NCBI RefSeq assembly: GCF_029982035.1
Contig: NZ_CP104166.1
Span: 1,426,001 to 1,490,000 of the forward strand
Length of the DNA stretch: 64,000 nt
Source of the DNA: Megaera polyxenophila
GTDB taxonomy: Bacteria; Pseudomonadota; Alphaproteobacteria; Rickettsiales; Rickettsiaceae
Direction: 5' to 3'
This document shows positions 8,459 to 17,637 of this stretch, in pieces. Position 1 is the stretch's first letter. Every line of letters starts with the position of its first letter. A program made the translations under genes and the position numbers. The notes below the pieces were generated by a model. The model saw nothing but the letters and a program-made list of their open reading frames with translations, was not told the DNA's origin and did no database searches.

Positions 8459-9844
8459 ATGACTGTAGTTACAAGATTTGCACCTTCTCCCACAGGATTT
8501 CTACATATTGGATCAGCTAGAACTGCTTTGTTTAATTATCTGTTTGCCAGAAAAAATAACGGCAAATTCCTGCTTAGGATTGAAGATACAGATAAAGAAA
8601 GATCAACACAAGAAGCGATGCAGGCTATTCTTGAGTCGCTGAAGTGGTTAGGCTTAGATTATGATGATGAGGTAGTATACCAATCAGCAAGAGAAGCAAG
8701 GCATCAGGAAGTAGCTTACAGTTTGGTTGAAGCTGGAAAAGCTTATTTCTGTTTCTCATCGCAAGAAGAGATAGCAGTTTTGCGGGCAGAAGCTATGGCT
8801 AAAAAACAGCATTTTATTTTTAATAGCCCTTGGAGGAATGCTGATGTTGCTCAGTATCCAACAGGTGTAAAACCGGTGGTGCGGTTAAAAGCTCCACGGG
8901 AAGGTGTAACCGTAGTTAAGGACCTTTTACAAGGCGACGTAGTAGTTCAGAATTGTCAGCTCGATGATATGGTAATGCTCCGTAGCGACGGTAGTCCCAC
9001 CTATATGTTAGCAGTTGTTGTTGATGATCATGACATGGGTATTACGCATATCATTAGGGGTGATGATCACCTAAGCAATGCTCATCGCCAGCAAATTTTA
9101 TATGAAGCTCTTGGGTATAAAGTACCAGCTATGGTACATATCCCTTTGATTCATGGTCCAGATGGTGCAAAATTATCGAAAAGGCACGGAGCTCTCGGTA
9201 CGGAAAGTTATAAAGAAATGGGTTATTTACCGGAAGCCTTATGTAATTATTTGCTGAGGCTTGGTTGGAGTCATGGTGACGATGAAATAATTTCAAGAGA
9301 CCAAGCAATAAAGTGGTTTAGTATTGATGGCCTTGGCAAATCAGCAGCCAGGCTTGATTTCCATAAAATGAAAAGTTTAAATGCCCATTACCTAAGGCAG
9401 AAAAATGATTCGGAACTTGCTGAAATAGTAATAAATATGATTGAGGAAGATCGCAAAATATCGGCTGTTTCAAAAGGTAATATCTTAAAAGCAATGGCTA
9501 GCTTAAAACCCAGAACTGAATTACTGATTGATCTTAAACAAATGGCTCTTATGTACGTAGTAGATTTCCCGCTTTCCATTACTGCGGAAGCAAGGCAGAT
9601 AATTTTAAACACTGATGACAATCTTTTAATGCAAGTAAGAGAAACCCTTACCGGTCTTGGAAATTTCTCTAAAGATGTAATTCAAGAAAAATTAAAAGAG
9701 CTTGCGGAATTAGCTAATATGAAACTTGGTGAATTAATGCATTTTATCCGAGCTTTTATAGCTGGGGACGTTAAATCACCAAGCGTATTTGAAATGATTG
9801 AAATTTTAGGATTGGAACACTCGCTTAATAGGTTAAAAAAATAA
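8459..9844 (+). CDS. gltX: Glutamyl-tRNA synthetase
   Basis: This 461-residue class I aminoacyl-tRNA synthetase charges tRNA with glutamate in the cytoplasm. The HIGH-type signature lies in PSPTGFLHIGSARTALFNYL (residues 9-28) and the KMSKS-type loop is KLSKRHG, near residue 239. The anticodon-binding part follows at the C-terminus. Length is normal for the family. Many alphaproteobacteria, including Rickettsia, carry two GltX copies, one of which misacylates tRNA-Gln for the amidotransferase route; I cannot tell from one copy which this is. The gene is followed after 16 bases by holB and was probably transcribed with it. Confidence 0.95.
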   Translation: MTVVTRFAPSPTGFLHIGSARTALFNYLFARKNNGKFLLRIEDTDKERSTQEAMQAILESLKWLGLDYDDEVVYQSAREARHQEVAYSLVEAGKAYFCFSSQEEIAVLRAEAMAKKQHFIFNSPWRNADVAQYPTGVKPVVRLKAPREGVTVVKDLLQGDVVVQNCQLDDMVMLRSDGSPTYMLAVVVDDHDMGITHIIRGDDHLSNAHRQQILYEALGYKVPAMVHIPLIHGPDGAKLSKRHGALGTESYKEMGYLPEALCNYLLRLGWSHGDDEIISRDQAIKWFSIDGLGKSAARLDFHKMKSLNAHYLRQKNDSELAEIVINMIEEDRKISAVSKGNILKAMASLKPRTELLIDLKQMALMYVVDFPLSITAEARQIILNTDDNLLMQVRETLTGLGNFSKDVIQEKLKELAELANMKLGELMHFIRAFIAGDVKSPSVFEMIEILGLEHSLNRLKK

Positions 9845-9860
9845 CCCTACATTTATAGGC

Positions 9861-10661
9861 ATGATCAAAAAATATCTGGCTCAAGCTCTAGACTTTAATA
9901 AGCTATATAACTCTTACCTGGTGGGTGTAGATGATGTAGAAGCTGCAATGAATGAAATTGTAGAATTTATTGGTAAAGCTTTTTATCAGGAGCAGAACGC
10001 TTTACGTCATCCTGACTTTATGCTGGTGAGAAAAATTGGGGATAGCGCAAAAAACATTTCGATGCAGCAAATTAGGGAATTACAGAATTTTCTGAATAAA
10101 ACTTCCATTATTTCTGGTTATAAAACTGCTATTATTTACGGCGCAGACCAAATGAATTTAAATGCAGCGAATTCCTGTTTAAAGCTACTTGAAGATACTC
10201 CCAAAAACACTTATATTTTCCTTATAACAACTAATGCAGCTGCGATTTTATCGACTATTCGCTCAAGATGCAGAAAAATTACATATAATTATAATTCCAC
10301 TGTACCTGATAGTTGCATAAGCAAACAGGTGGATGATTATTATGTAAGGCCGTTTCTTAAAACAACTAAAATTGATGAGCATTTAGCTTATCTTAAAGAT
10401 TTTAGCTCAAAAGATAGGGAATTATGGGTTAAGTTTACAAGCAATGCTCAAAATTTAATTGTACGAGTCTGTAAAAAACTATCCGGCCATGAAGTTGCAT
10501 TATCGCCTTTAGAAAAGAAATTTTTAGATCAATTAATGCCAGTATCGATTAGTTACCTTACTAAACAATATGATAAACTGGTAAAATTAACTGATGATAC
10601 AATTAATTTTGATCTTGAGCTAAGAGCTAGTTATATTTTACTAATAAATATAATAAACTAA
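9861..10661 (+). CDS. holB: DNA polymerase III delta-prime subunit
   Basis: This 266-residue protein is a divergent clamp-loader subunit. It carries the AAA+ features SGYKTAIIYGADQMNLNAANSCLK (split around residues 90-115), LLEDTPKNTYIFLIT and IRSRCRK, the SRC motif typical of DnaX/HolB proteins that supply the arginine finger. There is no Walker A loop, which agrees with the delta-prime subunit. It would help load the beta clamp at the replication fork. It lies 16 bases after gltX in the same direction. The first 70 residues are poorly conserved, as is common for this subunit in small genomes. Confidence 0.85.
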   Translation: MIKKYLAQALDFNKLYNSYLVGVDDVEAAMNEIVEFIGKAFYQEQNALRHPDFMLVRKIGDSAKNISMQQIRELQNFLNKTSIISGYKTAIIYGADQMNLNAANSCLKLLEDTPKNTYIFLITTNAAAILSTIRSRCRKITYNYNSTVPDSCISKQVDDYYVRPFLKTTKIDEHLAYLKDFSSKDRELWVKFTSNAQNLIVRVCKKLSGHEVALSPLEKKFLDQLMPVSISYLTKQYDKLVKLTDDTINFDLELRASYILLINIIN

Positions 10662-10680
10662 ATCGGTTTTACATAAAATT

Positions 10681-10758
10681 AATTGCAATATAAAATAGCG
10701 TTTTGTAGATTATATACTGCATATATTATATAATATTGCAATTCCTTGATAAAACGCT
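10681..10758 (+). repeat. Two interleaved inverted repeats upstream of sdhB
   Basis: The 11-base arm AATTGCAATAT (10681-10691) has its exact inverse at 10733-10743. The 8-base arm AGCGTTTT (10697-10704) has its inverse AAAACGCT at 10751-10758, followed by TTTTTT. The order A-B-A'-B' means the pairs cannot nest. The RNA could form a pseudoknot or two alternative hairpins, the second resembling a terminator for holB. Confidence 0.5.
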
Positions 10759-10788
10759 TTTTTAGAAATTAAATTTTTTGAGGGAAAT

Positions 10789-11574
10789 ATGGCAGAGTTA
10801 AGATTACCACCCAATTCCAGAATTTCTGAAGGAAAAGTGCATGAAAACCTAGAAGCCGCAGGTTCTCCCAAAAAAATTATTATATATCGTTATGATCCTG
10901 ATTCTGGAGAGAATCCAAGAAGAGATACATTTTACATAGATTTAAATAAATGCGGACCAATGGTCTTGGATGCTTTAATTAAGATTAAAAATGAGGTTGA
11001 TTCTACACTAACTTTTAGGAGATCTTGCCGTGAAGGGATTTGCGGTAGTTGTGCGATGAATATAGATGGAACTAATACCCTTGCTTGTACTAAATCTATA
11101 GACGAAGTTTCTGGTGATATTAAAATATATCCTCTCCCTCATATGAGTGTAATTAAAGATTTAGTTCCTGATTTAACCCATTTTTATGCTCAGTATGCTT
11201 CCATAGAACCATGGCTAAAAACTGATACTCCGGTAGAACAAGGACAGGAACGTTTGCAATCTGTAGAAGATCGAGAAAAACTGGACGGGTTATACGAATG
11301 TATATTATGTGCCTGTTGTTCTACCTCTTGCCCAAGTTATTGGTGGAACGGCGAAAAATATCTGGGCCCTGCTATATTGCTCCAGGCTTATAGATGGCTT
11401 GCTGATTCAAGAGATGAAGCAAGCGGTAAAAGGCTTGATGCCTTAGAAGACCCTTTTAAGCTTTATAGGTGTCATACAATCATGAATTGTACAAAAACTT
11501 GTCCAAAAGGTTTAAATCCTGCTAAAGCGATTGCCGAAACTAAGAAAAAAATGCTTGAAAGGCAAGGTTTGTAA
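10789..11574 (+). CDS. sdhB: Succinate dehydrogenase iron-sulfur subunit
   Basis: This is the 261-residue iron-sulfur subunit of respiratory complex II, passing electrons from the flavoprotein subunit to ubiquinone at the inner membrane. The [2Fe-2S] cysteines are in SCREGICGSCAMNIDG plus the later LAC (about residues 80-100). The [4Fe-4S] and [3Fe-4S] ligands are in CILCACCSTSCPSYWW and CHTIMNCTKTCPKGLNP. Length is standard. AGGGAAAT precedes the ATG. The sdhC, sdhD and sdhA genes are not adjacent, an arrangement known from Rickettsia. A small membrane gene follows 19 bases later. Confidence 0.97.
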   Translation: MAELRLPPNSRISEGKVHENLEAAGSPKKIIIYRYDPDSGENPRRDTFYIDLNKCGPMVLDALIKIKNEVDSTLTFRRSCREGICGSCAMNIDGTNTLACTKSIDEVSGDIKIYPLPHMSVIKDLVPDLTHFYAQYASIEPWLKTDTPVEQGQERLQSVEDREKLDGLYECILCACCSTSCPSYWWNGEKYLGPAILLQAYRWLADSRDEASGKRLDALEDPFKLYRCHTIMNCTKTCPKGLNPAKAIAETKKKMLERQGL

Positions 11575-11593
11575 TTTTACTAATGGAATCTGT

Positions 11594-11899
11594 ATGAGTT
11601 TTAATAAGAATTTTATATATACTTTTTTAATTATTTTATATCAATTACCTGTATATAGTGCCTTTGCTTATACTACTGACCGTAGTTTAATTAGTTATTT
11701 TAGCAACAATATTCTTTGGCGGCTGTTAGTATATGGCGGTTATTATAGCTTAGGGGCTATAGCAGTAAGTGCTTTATTAGCGTTAGTTTTTAAATCTTTT
11801 AGAGTATATATTGCCAGTTTAGGCATGGCTATTTTTGCAATATATTTATTGATATTAATGTACGAAGTAGCAGAAGACCTCTCGTGGTTACCTGAGTAA
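11594..11899 (+). CDS. Small membrane protein of unknown function
   Basis: I start this gene at ATG 11594 (101 residues), after the sdhB stop, although the frame is open further upstream into sdhB. The protein has a cleavable-looking or anchor-type hydrophobic N-terminus (residues about 7-22, ending near SAFA), then two membrane helices, about 43-65 and 72-92, and an acidic end. I do not recognise a family. It sits between sdhB and tilS with short gaps, so it is probably co-transcribed with them. A sdhB-linked membrane role is possible but nothing in the sequence shows it. Confidence 0.7.
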   Translation: MSFNKNFIYTFLIILYQLPVYSAFAYTTDRSLISYFSNNILWRLLVYGGYYSLGAIAVSALLALVFKSFRVYIASLGMAIFAIYLLILMYEVAEDLSWLPE

Positions 11900-11905
11900 G
11901 TAAGC

Positions 11906-13279
11906 GTGGCCGAAATTTCATCTCTTTTTCCTCTAGAAAAAAAGCTCACCTTTAATATGAATAATATTTTAGGTGCAAATAGTATTAGCAGATTAGCAGT
12001 TGCAGTTTCTGGAGGAGCTGATTCAATAGCTTTGTTGTATCTAATAGCAGAATGGGCTAAAGCAAGGAAAGTTGATATTACAATTTTTACTGTTAATCAT
12101 AATTTGCGGCCAGAATCAAAACTAGAAATTAACTATGTTGAAAAATTAGCAGGCAGATTCAAATTCAAATTTGTGCCATTATCCTGGAATTCAGGTGATA
12201 AAATAACAGCAATACAAGAGAGAGCAAGGAAAGCCCGTTACGATTTAATGAGCGAAAATTGCAAAAAGCTTGGAATTTCTTTATTGCTTACGGCCCATCA
12301 TTTTGATGATATGCTGGAGACTTATTTAATAAGAAAATCCAAAAAATCTAGTCTTCTTGCTCATTTTCCTAATATTACTTATTTTTGGAACAATGTATGG
12401 ATAGTACGCCCCTTATTTAATATAGAAAAGAAAGAACTTATAGAGTATTTGTATAAGAATAATATTACTTGGTTTGAAGATCAATCCAATCAAGCTGATA
12501 AATACGAAAGGAATAGAATAAGGAAAAAACTTGCCACTCTTGCTAAAGCAGAAAAGGCCAACTTACTAGCTAACTATAATTTATCTAGTGAAAAAGCTAA
12601 ATTGCTAAACCAGAGCTTAATACAATCTCTTGCGGAGGTAGTATCAATATATGAATACGGTTTTGCAAAAATTAATATTGTTAAATTTAATGGATTAGGA
12701 GATGAAATAAAAATTCATATAATTAATTACGTTTTAACAGTAATTAGTGGTAAAACTCTTATCCCTCGATACAGAAACGTAATTAACATAATATCTTTGC
12801 TTTCATCTAAAAGGTTTGTAACCTCTACTTTGAATCATTGTAAGCTAATTGTTAAAAATGAGGAGATAATAATTTATAAAGAAAAGGTATTTGTCGAGAA
12901 CAGCTGCGATGGGAAGCAAGCATATCAATATATCCAGCCAGGACCACTCACTAAACACGATTATCGGTTTCAACCTCCTTATTATGTTTATTATTGGGAT
13001 AATAGATTCGAAATTGTTCTTAATAAACCAGGCTATATTATTTCAAATCTAAAAATGGAAGAGTATATAACGCTAATACCCCAGTTAAATTTGGAAAATT
13101 TAGCTAAAGATAGTGATAATAACCATAAATCTATATTATTTACCCTACCAGTAATTAAAAATCTTGAAAAAGTGGTGGCTATTCCTCATATATCTTATTA
13201 TGATGGTGGGGTGTTAAGTGGTGCTATAAAAGTGATTTTTAAACCTAACTTTATTTCACGTTTTACTCATTTTTTCTAG
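11906..13279 (+). CDS. tilS: tRNA(Ile)-lysidine synthetase
   Basis: This 457-residue enzyme attaches lysine to C34 of the CAU-anticodon isoleucine tRNA so that it reads AUA codons, an essential step. The PP-loop ATP-binding motif is SGGADSIAL at about residues 35-43, followed by NHNLRPES and the typical TAHHFDDMLETYLIR block. The C-terminal part is divergent and AT-driven in composition, as is usual in Rickettsiales. The start is GTG at 11906, six bases after the upstream stop. It is followed ten bases later by ftsH, a tilS-ftsH order common in proteobacteria. Confidence 0.93.
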   Translation: MAEISSLFPLEKKLTFNMNNILGANSISRLAVAVSGGADSIALLYLIAEWAKARKVDITIFTVNHNLRPESKLEINYVEKLAGRFKFKFVPLSWNSGDKITAIQERARKARYDLMSENCKKLGISLLLTAHHFDDMLETYLIRKSKKSSLLAHFPNITYFWNNVWIVRPLFNIEKKELIEYLYKNNITWFEDQSNQADKYERNRIRKKLATLAKAEKANLLANYNLSSEKAKLLNQSLIQSLAEVVSIYEYGFAKINIVKFNGLGDEIKIHIINYVLTVISGKTLIPRYRNVINIISLLSSKRFVTSTLNHCKLIVKNEEIIIYKEKVFVENSCDGKQAYQYIQPGPLTKHDYRFQPPYYVYYWDNRFEIVLNKPGYIISNLKMEEYITLIPQLNLENLAKDSDNNHKSILFTLPVIKNLEKVVAIPHISYYDGGVLSGAIKVIFKPNFISRFTHFF

Positions 13280-13288
13280 GAATTTTCA

Positions 13289-15226
13289 ATGAACAATCAG
13301 AACAGAAATATTTTTATTTGGATATTTATTTTTATATTAATGATCGTAACTTTTAACGCTCTTCAGGGCGAAGGTTTTGGCTCGAGTAAGGAGAAGTTAG
13401 CCTTCTCTGATTTTTTGAATAAAGTTGATGCAAAACAAGTTTCCTCAGTTAAAATTCAAGGAAGAACATTAGACGGTACTTTTACCGATGGCACAAGCTT
13501 TTCTACTTATGCTGCTGACTATCCAGGATTGATTGATAAGCTTACTATGCATGGAGTATATGTTGATGTTATTCCGCCTGACACTAAAATGAATTCCATA
13601 TTCAGTATTTTTATTTCCTGGTTTCCAATGTTGCTTCTAATAGGGGTATGGGTTTTCTTTATGCGCCAGATGCAAGGCGGTAGCAAAGGAATGGGTTTTG
13701 GTAAATCCAAAGCCAAACTCTTATCTGATAAAGGACCAAAGATAACTTTCGCAGATGTAGCTGGTATTGATGAAGCGAAAGAAGAATTGTCTGAAATAGT
13801 AGATTTTCTGAGAAACCCTAGTAAATTCCAGAAACTAGGAGGTCAAATACCAAAAGGTTGTTTGTTGATAGGACCTCCTGGAACCGGTAAAACTTTGCTT
13901 GCAAAAGCTATAGCAGGCGAAGCGAATGTCCCATTTTTTAGTATATCTGGTTCTGATTTTGTCGAAATGTTTGTTGGTGTTGGTGCTAGCAGAGTAAGAG
14001 ACATGTTTGAGCAGGGAAAAAGAAATGCTCCATGTATTATATTTATTGATGAAATAGATGCAGTAGGCCGTCATAGAGGAATAGGTCTTGGGGGTGGTAA
14101 TGACGAGAGGGAACAAACTCTTAACCAGATGCTTGTGGAAATGGATGGTTTTGAAGCAAATGAAGGAGTGGTAATTATTGCCGCAACCAATAGGCCAGAC
14201 GTCCTTGATCCTGCCCTTCTTCGCCCTGGAAGGTTTGACAGACAGATTACGGTGTCAAATCCTGATATTAATGGTAGGGAGCAAATTTTAAAGGTGCATT
14301 TGAAGAAAATCAAACATTCTGATAAAGTAGATCCAAGAATTATTGCTAGGGGAACTCCAGGTTTTTCTGGGGCTGAACTGCAAAACCTTGTCAATGAAGC
14401 TGCCCTGCTTGCGGCAAGAGCTGGTAAGAAAATTGTGGAAATGGAAGATCTTGAAAACGCTAAAGATAAAGTATTAATGGGTGTGGAAAGAAGGTCGCTA
14501 GCCATGTCTGATGCAGAAAAAAAGCTGACTGCTTATCACGAAGGTGGCCACGCTTTAGTCGGTCTTTATTGTAGTGCTTCTGATCCGATTCATAAAGCAA
14601 CTATTATCCCTAGGGGTAGAGCTCTTGGTATGGTTATGCGCCTACCTGAAGGTGATAGACTTTCAATGACTTTCGAAAAAATGAAAGCAGATATCGCCGT
14701 TGCCATGGCTGGAAGGGTTGCAGAAGAAATAATTTTTGGTGCTGAAAAGGTTACATCCGGTGCGTCCTCTGATATAAAAATGGCTACTAATATGGCTCAA
14801 GCAATGGTAACAGAATGGGGACTTAGTGAAAAGTTAGGGCCAATTTTCCATGGTAGAACTAACGAGGATATTTATGCTTCAGGTGGCGGAGGTGATAAGG
14901 GGAGATCAGAAAAAACTTCAGAAATTATTGATGATGAAGTAAAAAGAATAATAAAAGAAGGATATGATTTTGCTAAAAATATTCTTACAACTCACTTAGA
15001 TCAATTACATATTCTAGCTAAAGCTTTAATAGAGCGTGAAACTATGTCAGGGAAAGAGATCAAGAATCTTCTTTCAGGGCGTGATATAGAGAGTGAAGAA
15101 GAGAATGATTTTCCTTTTGGAAAGGACCAAAAAATTATTTCCAAGACTGTAAAGAAAACAGAACCAAAAGGAAGAGGTGTCAAAACAGCCGCAATTAAAA
15201 AAGTTAAGGAATCTAAGCCATCTTAA
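13289..15226 (+). CDS. ftsH: ATP-dependent zinc metalloprotease FtsH
   Basis: This 645-residue membrane protease degrades misassembled membrane proteins and selected regulators. Two N-terminal membrane helices (about residues 7-25 and 107-126) flank a periplasmic segment. The AAA+ module has Walker A GPPGTGKT (about 194-201), Walker B IIFIDEIDAVG, and the second region of homology ATNRPDVLDPALLRPGRFDR. The zinc site HEGGH is at about 417-421. The C-terminal tail is lysine-rich. Length matches the family. It follows tilS by ten bases and is followed by trxB, so a housekeeping operon is likely. Confidence 0.98.
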   Translation: MNNQNRNIFIWIFIFILMIVTFNALQGEGFGSSKEKLAFSDFLNKVDAKQVSSVKIQGRTLDGTFTDGTSFSTYAADYPGLIDKLTMHGVYVDVIPPDTKMNSIFSIFISWFPMLLLIGVWVFFMRQMQGGSKGMGFGKSKAKLLSDKGPKITFADVAGIDEAKEELSEIVDFLRNPSKFQKLGGQIPKGCLLIGPPGTGKTLLAKAIAGEANVPFFSISGSDFVEMFVGVGASRVRDMFEQGKRNAPCIIFIDEIDAVGRHRGIGLGGGNDEREQTLNQMLVEMDGFEANEGVVIIAATNRPDVLDPALLRPGRFDRQITVSNPDINGREQILKVHLKKIKHSDKVDPRIIARGTPGFSGAELQNLVNEAALLAARAGKKIVEMEDLENAKDKVLMGVERRSLAMSDAEKKLTAYHEGGHALVGLYCSASDPIHKATIIPRGRALGMVMRLPEGDRLSMTFEKMKADIAVAMAGRVAEEIIFGAEKVTSGASSDIKMATNMAQAMVTEWGLSEKLGPIFHGRTNEDIYASGGGGDKGRSEKTSEIIDDEVKRIIKEGYDFAKNILTTHLDQLHILAKALIERETMSGKEIKNLLSGRDIESEEENDFPFGKDQKIISKTVKKTEPKGRGVKTAAIKKVKESKPS

Positions 15227-15257
15227 GTAAGGACAATTTCCAAAGGAATTTAAAGGT

Positions 15258-16190
15258 ATGACAAAAACAAAAGTTCTAATTATTGGTTCTGGTCCTGCAG
15301 GATTTACCGCTGCTATATACGCGGCCCGTGCGGCTCTAGAACCGATATTAATCTGCGGTATGCAACCTGGTGGACAGTTAACTATTACTACTGACGTTGA
15401 AAATTACCCGGGTTTTGCAAAACCGATACAAGGTCCGCAGTTGATGCAAGCAATGGAAGCCCAGGCAGTGCATGTGGGGGCAAAACTCGTTTATGATTAT
15501 GTTGAAAGGGTTGAGATAGCTAATAAACCTTTTCGAGCCTTTACTTCCTCAGGTGATGTATACGAAGCTGATACAGTTATTATTTGCACCGGTGCGGAAG
15601 CAAAATGGCTGGGGCTAAAATCTGAGCAGGAATTTCAAGGGTTTGGGGTATCAGGTTGTGCTACCTGTGATGGTTTTTTCTTTAAAAACAAAGAGGTCGT
15701 AGTAGTGGGGGGCGGTAATACGGCAGTAGAAGAAGCCTTATTTTTAACAAATCATGTGAGTAAAGTTTACTTGGTTCATAGAAGGAATGAGCTCCGAGCA
15801 GAGAAGATTTTGCAGGATAGATTATTTGCGAACAAAAAGGTAATTCCTATATGGAATCATGTATTAAATGAAGTTGTAGGTACTAAAGACCCAAAATCAG
15901 TGACTGGAGTTCATCTTAAAGATGTAACTTCTGGCCAGATCAAAGAAATTGCTTGTGAAGGTGTATTTATAGCAATAGGTCATAAGCCTAATACTGATAT
16001 CTTTAAAGGCGTTGTTGATATGGATAGCGAAGGTTATATAATAACATCACCAGGTTCTACAAAAACTAGTGTTGAAGGAGTGTTTGCAGCTGGTGACGTT
16101 CAGGATAAAATATATCGTCAGGCGATAACTGCTGCCGGAACGGGCTGTATGGCCGCCCTGGAAGCTGATAAATATTTAAGAGGTTTATAG
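15258..16190 (+). CDS. trxB: Thioredoxin reductase
   Basis: This 310-residue flavoprotein reduces thioredoxin with NADPH in the cytoplasm. The FAD-binding GSGPAGFTAAIYAARA is at about residues 10-25, the redox-active CATCDG at about 134-139, the NADPH-binding GGGNTAVEEALFL near 153-165, and the C-terminal FAD motif GVFAAGDVQDKIYRQAITA near 272-290. All catalytic features are present and the length is normal. The gene lies 31 bases after ftsH and nine bases before dnaB. Confidence 0.97.
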   Translation: MTKTKVLIIGSGPAGFTAAIYAARAALEPILICGMQPGGQLTITTDVENYPGFAKPIQGPQLMQAMEAQAVHVGAKLVYDYVERVEIANKPFRAFTSSGDVYEADTVIICTGAEAKWLGLKSEQEFQGFGVSGCATCDGFFFKNKEVVVVGGGNTAVEEALFLTNHVSKVYLVHRRNELRAEKILQDRLFANKKVIPIWNHVLNEVVGTKDPKSVTGVHLKDVTSGQIKEIACEGVFIAIGHKPNTDIFKGVVDMDSEGYIITSPGSTKTSVEGVFAAGDVQDKIYRQAITAAGTGCMAALEADKYLRGL

Positions 16191-16199
16191 TTAGTAGGA

Positions 16200-17621
16200 A
16201 TGATGGACACAACCATAGAGAGGGTACTGCCTGCAAATATTAAAGCAGAGCAGATGCTGCTTGGGGCTGTTTTAATTAATCATACCTTGATTGAACAAGT
16301 AAATGAGTTCTTAAGAGCTGAACATTTTTTTGAACCTTTGCACCAAAAAATTTATAATTCGATTGAGGTTGTTGCTGATAAAGGCCTTACACCTTCAGTA
16401 ATAGCCTTAAAGTCAATGCTTGATAAAGAGCCGTTATTTATTGAGTTAAACGGAGAGGAATATCTGATAAAATTAACGACCATGGCTATGGTTGTGATTA
16501 ATCCTCATGATTACGGCAAAATAATATTTGATCTTGCAATTAAGCGTAATCTAATACAAATAGGCGAAAATATTGTAAATACAGCTTATGATTCCACTTT
16601 GGAAAATACTGGAGCTGAGCAACTTGAAATGGCTGAAAGTAAGTTATACCAACTTGCTAGTGAAGGAATTAATGAAAAAAGTTTTGTATCAATCAAGGAC
16701 CACGTAGCTTCTTCCCTCAATAGCATTAACAGAGCGATGAAGAATTCTGATCATGTAACTGGAATCTCTACGGGTCTTACCGATCTTGATACAAAACTTT
16801 CAGGATTCCATAATTCGGATCTTGTCATTATTGCAGGTCGTCCAGGCATGGGTAAAACTGCTTTTGCCATTAATTTTGCTTTTAATGCGTGTAGGTCTCT
16901 GCTTAAAAAAACTGCCCCCGATTCCCCCCCGCCTTCAGTTGGTTTTTTTTCTTTGGAAATGTCGTCTGAGCAGCTTTCTACTAGATTACTCTCAATGTTG
17001 ACTAAAGTTGATTCTACCTTGCTGAGAAGTGGAAAAGTTAATGAAGAGCATTACAACGATTTAAGGAAAGCGGCAGCAGAACTTGCCCAGATACCATTCT
17101 TTATTGATGATACTCCCGCACTGACAATATCAGCAGTTAGAACGAGAGCCCGTAAATTAAAAAGAAAGCATAATTTAGGAATTTTGTTTATAGATTATCT
17201 CCAACTCCTCCGTGGTTCTAATAAATCCGAAAATAGGGTTATTGAAGTCGCAGAAATTACCCAAGGGTTAAAAGCGCTTGCTAAGGAATTGAACATACCG
17301 GTTATAGCTTTAGCGCAGCTTTCAAGAGCAGTAGAACAAAGGGAAGATAAAAGGCCTATGCTATCTGATTTGCGCGAATCCGGCTCGATAGAACAGGATG
17401 CTGACGTGGTGATGTTTTTATACAGGGAAGAGTATTACTTAAGGAGGCAAGAACCCAAGCAAGATGACGTTAAATATTCTGAGTGGGTGGATAAATTAAG
17501 TAAAGTCCATAATTTTGCCGAAATTGTAGTTGCAAAACATCGTAACGGTGCTATCGGTAACGTGTCAGTGTACTATGAGGATAGGTATTCGACTGTTAGC
17601 AATCTAGAAAAAATTCATTAA
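16200..17621 (+). CDS. dnaB: Replicative DNA helicase
   Basis: This 473-residue hexameric helicase unwinds DNA at the fork and recruits primase. The N-terminal domain begins with the typical LPANIKAEQMLLGAVL (from about residue 10). The RecA-like domain has Walker A AGRPGMGKTAFA (about 212-223), Walker B ILFIDYLQLL, and SRAVEQREDKRPMLSDLRESG with the arginine finger region. Two ATG codons are adjacent (16200 and 16203). AGG lies only one base from the first, so the second is the likelier start. No intein is present. Confidence 0.97.
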   Translation: MMDTTIERVLPANIKAEQMLLGAVLINHTLIEQVNEFLRAEHFFEPLHQKIYNSIEVVADKGLTPSVIALKSMLDKEPLFIELNGEEYLIKLTTMAMVVINPHDYGKIIFDLAIKRNLIQIGENIVNTAYDSTLENTGAEQLEMAESKLYQLASEGINEKSFVSIKDHVASSLNSINRAMKNSDHVTGISTGLTDLDTKLSGFHNSDLVIIAGRPGMGKTAFAINFAFNACRSLLKKTAPDSPPPSVGFFSLEMSSEQLSTRLLSMLTKVDSTLLRSGKVNEEHYNDLRKAAAELAQIPFFIDDTPALTISAVRTRARKLKRKHNLGILFIDYLQLLRGSNKSENRVIEVAEITQGLKALAKELNIPVIALAQLSRAVEQREDKRPMLSDLRESGSIEQDADVVMFLYREEYYLRRQEPKQDDVKYSEWVDKLSKVHNFAEIVVAKHRNGAIGNVSVYYEDRYSTVSNLEKIH

Positions 17622-17637
17622 ATTAATAAATTTTTTT

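Noticed and set aside
14071..14505. A 144-codon minus-strand frame inside ftsH
   Set aside because: It is opposite the highly conserved ATPase domain and has no recognisable product.
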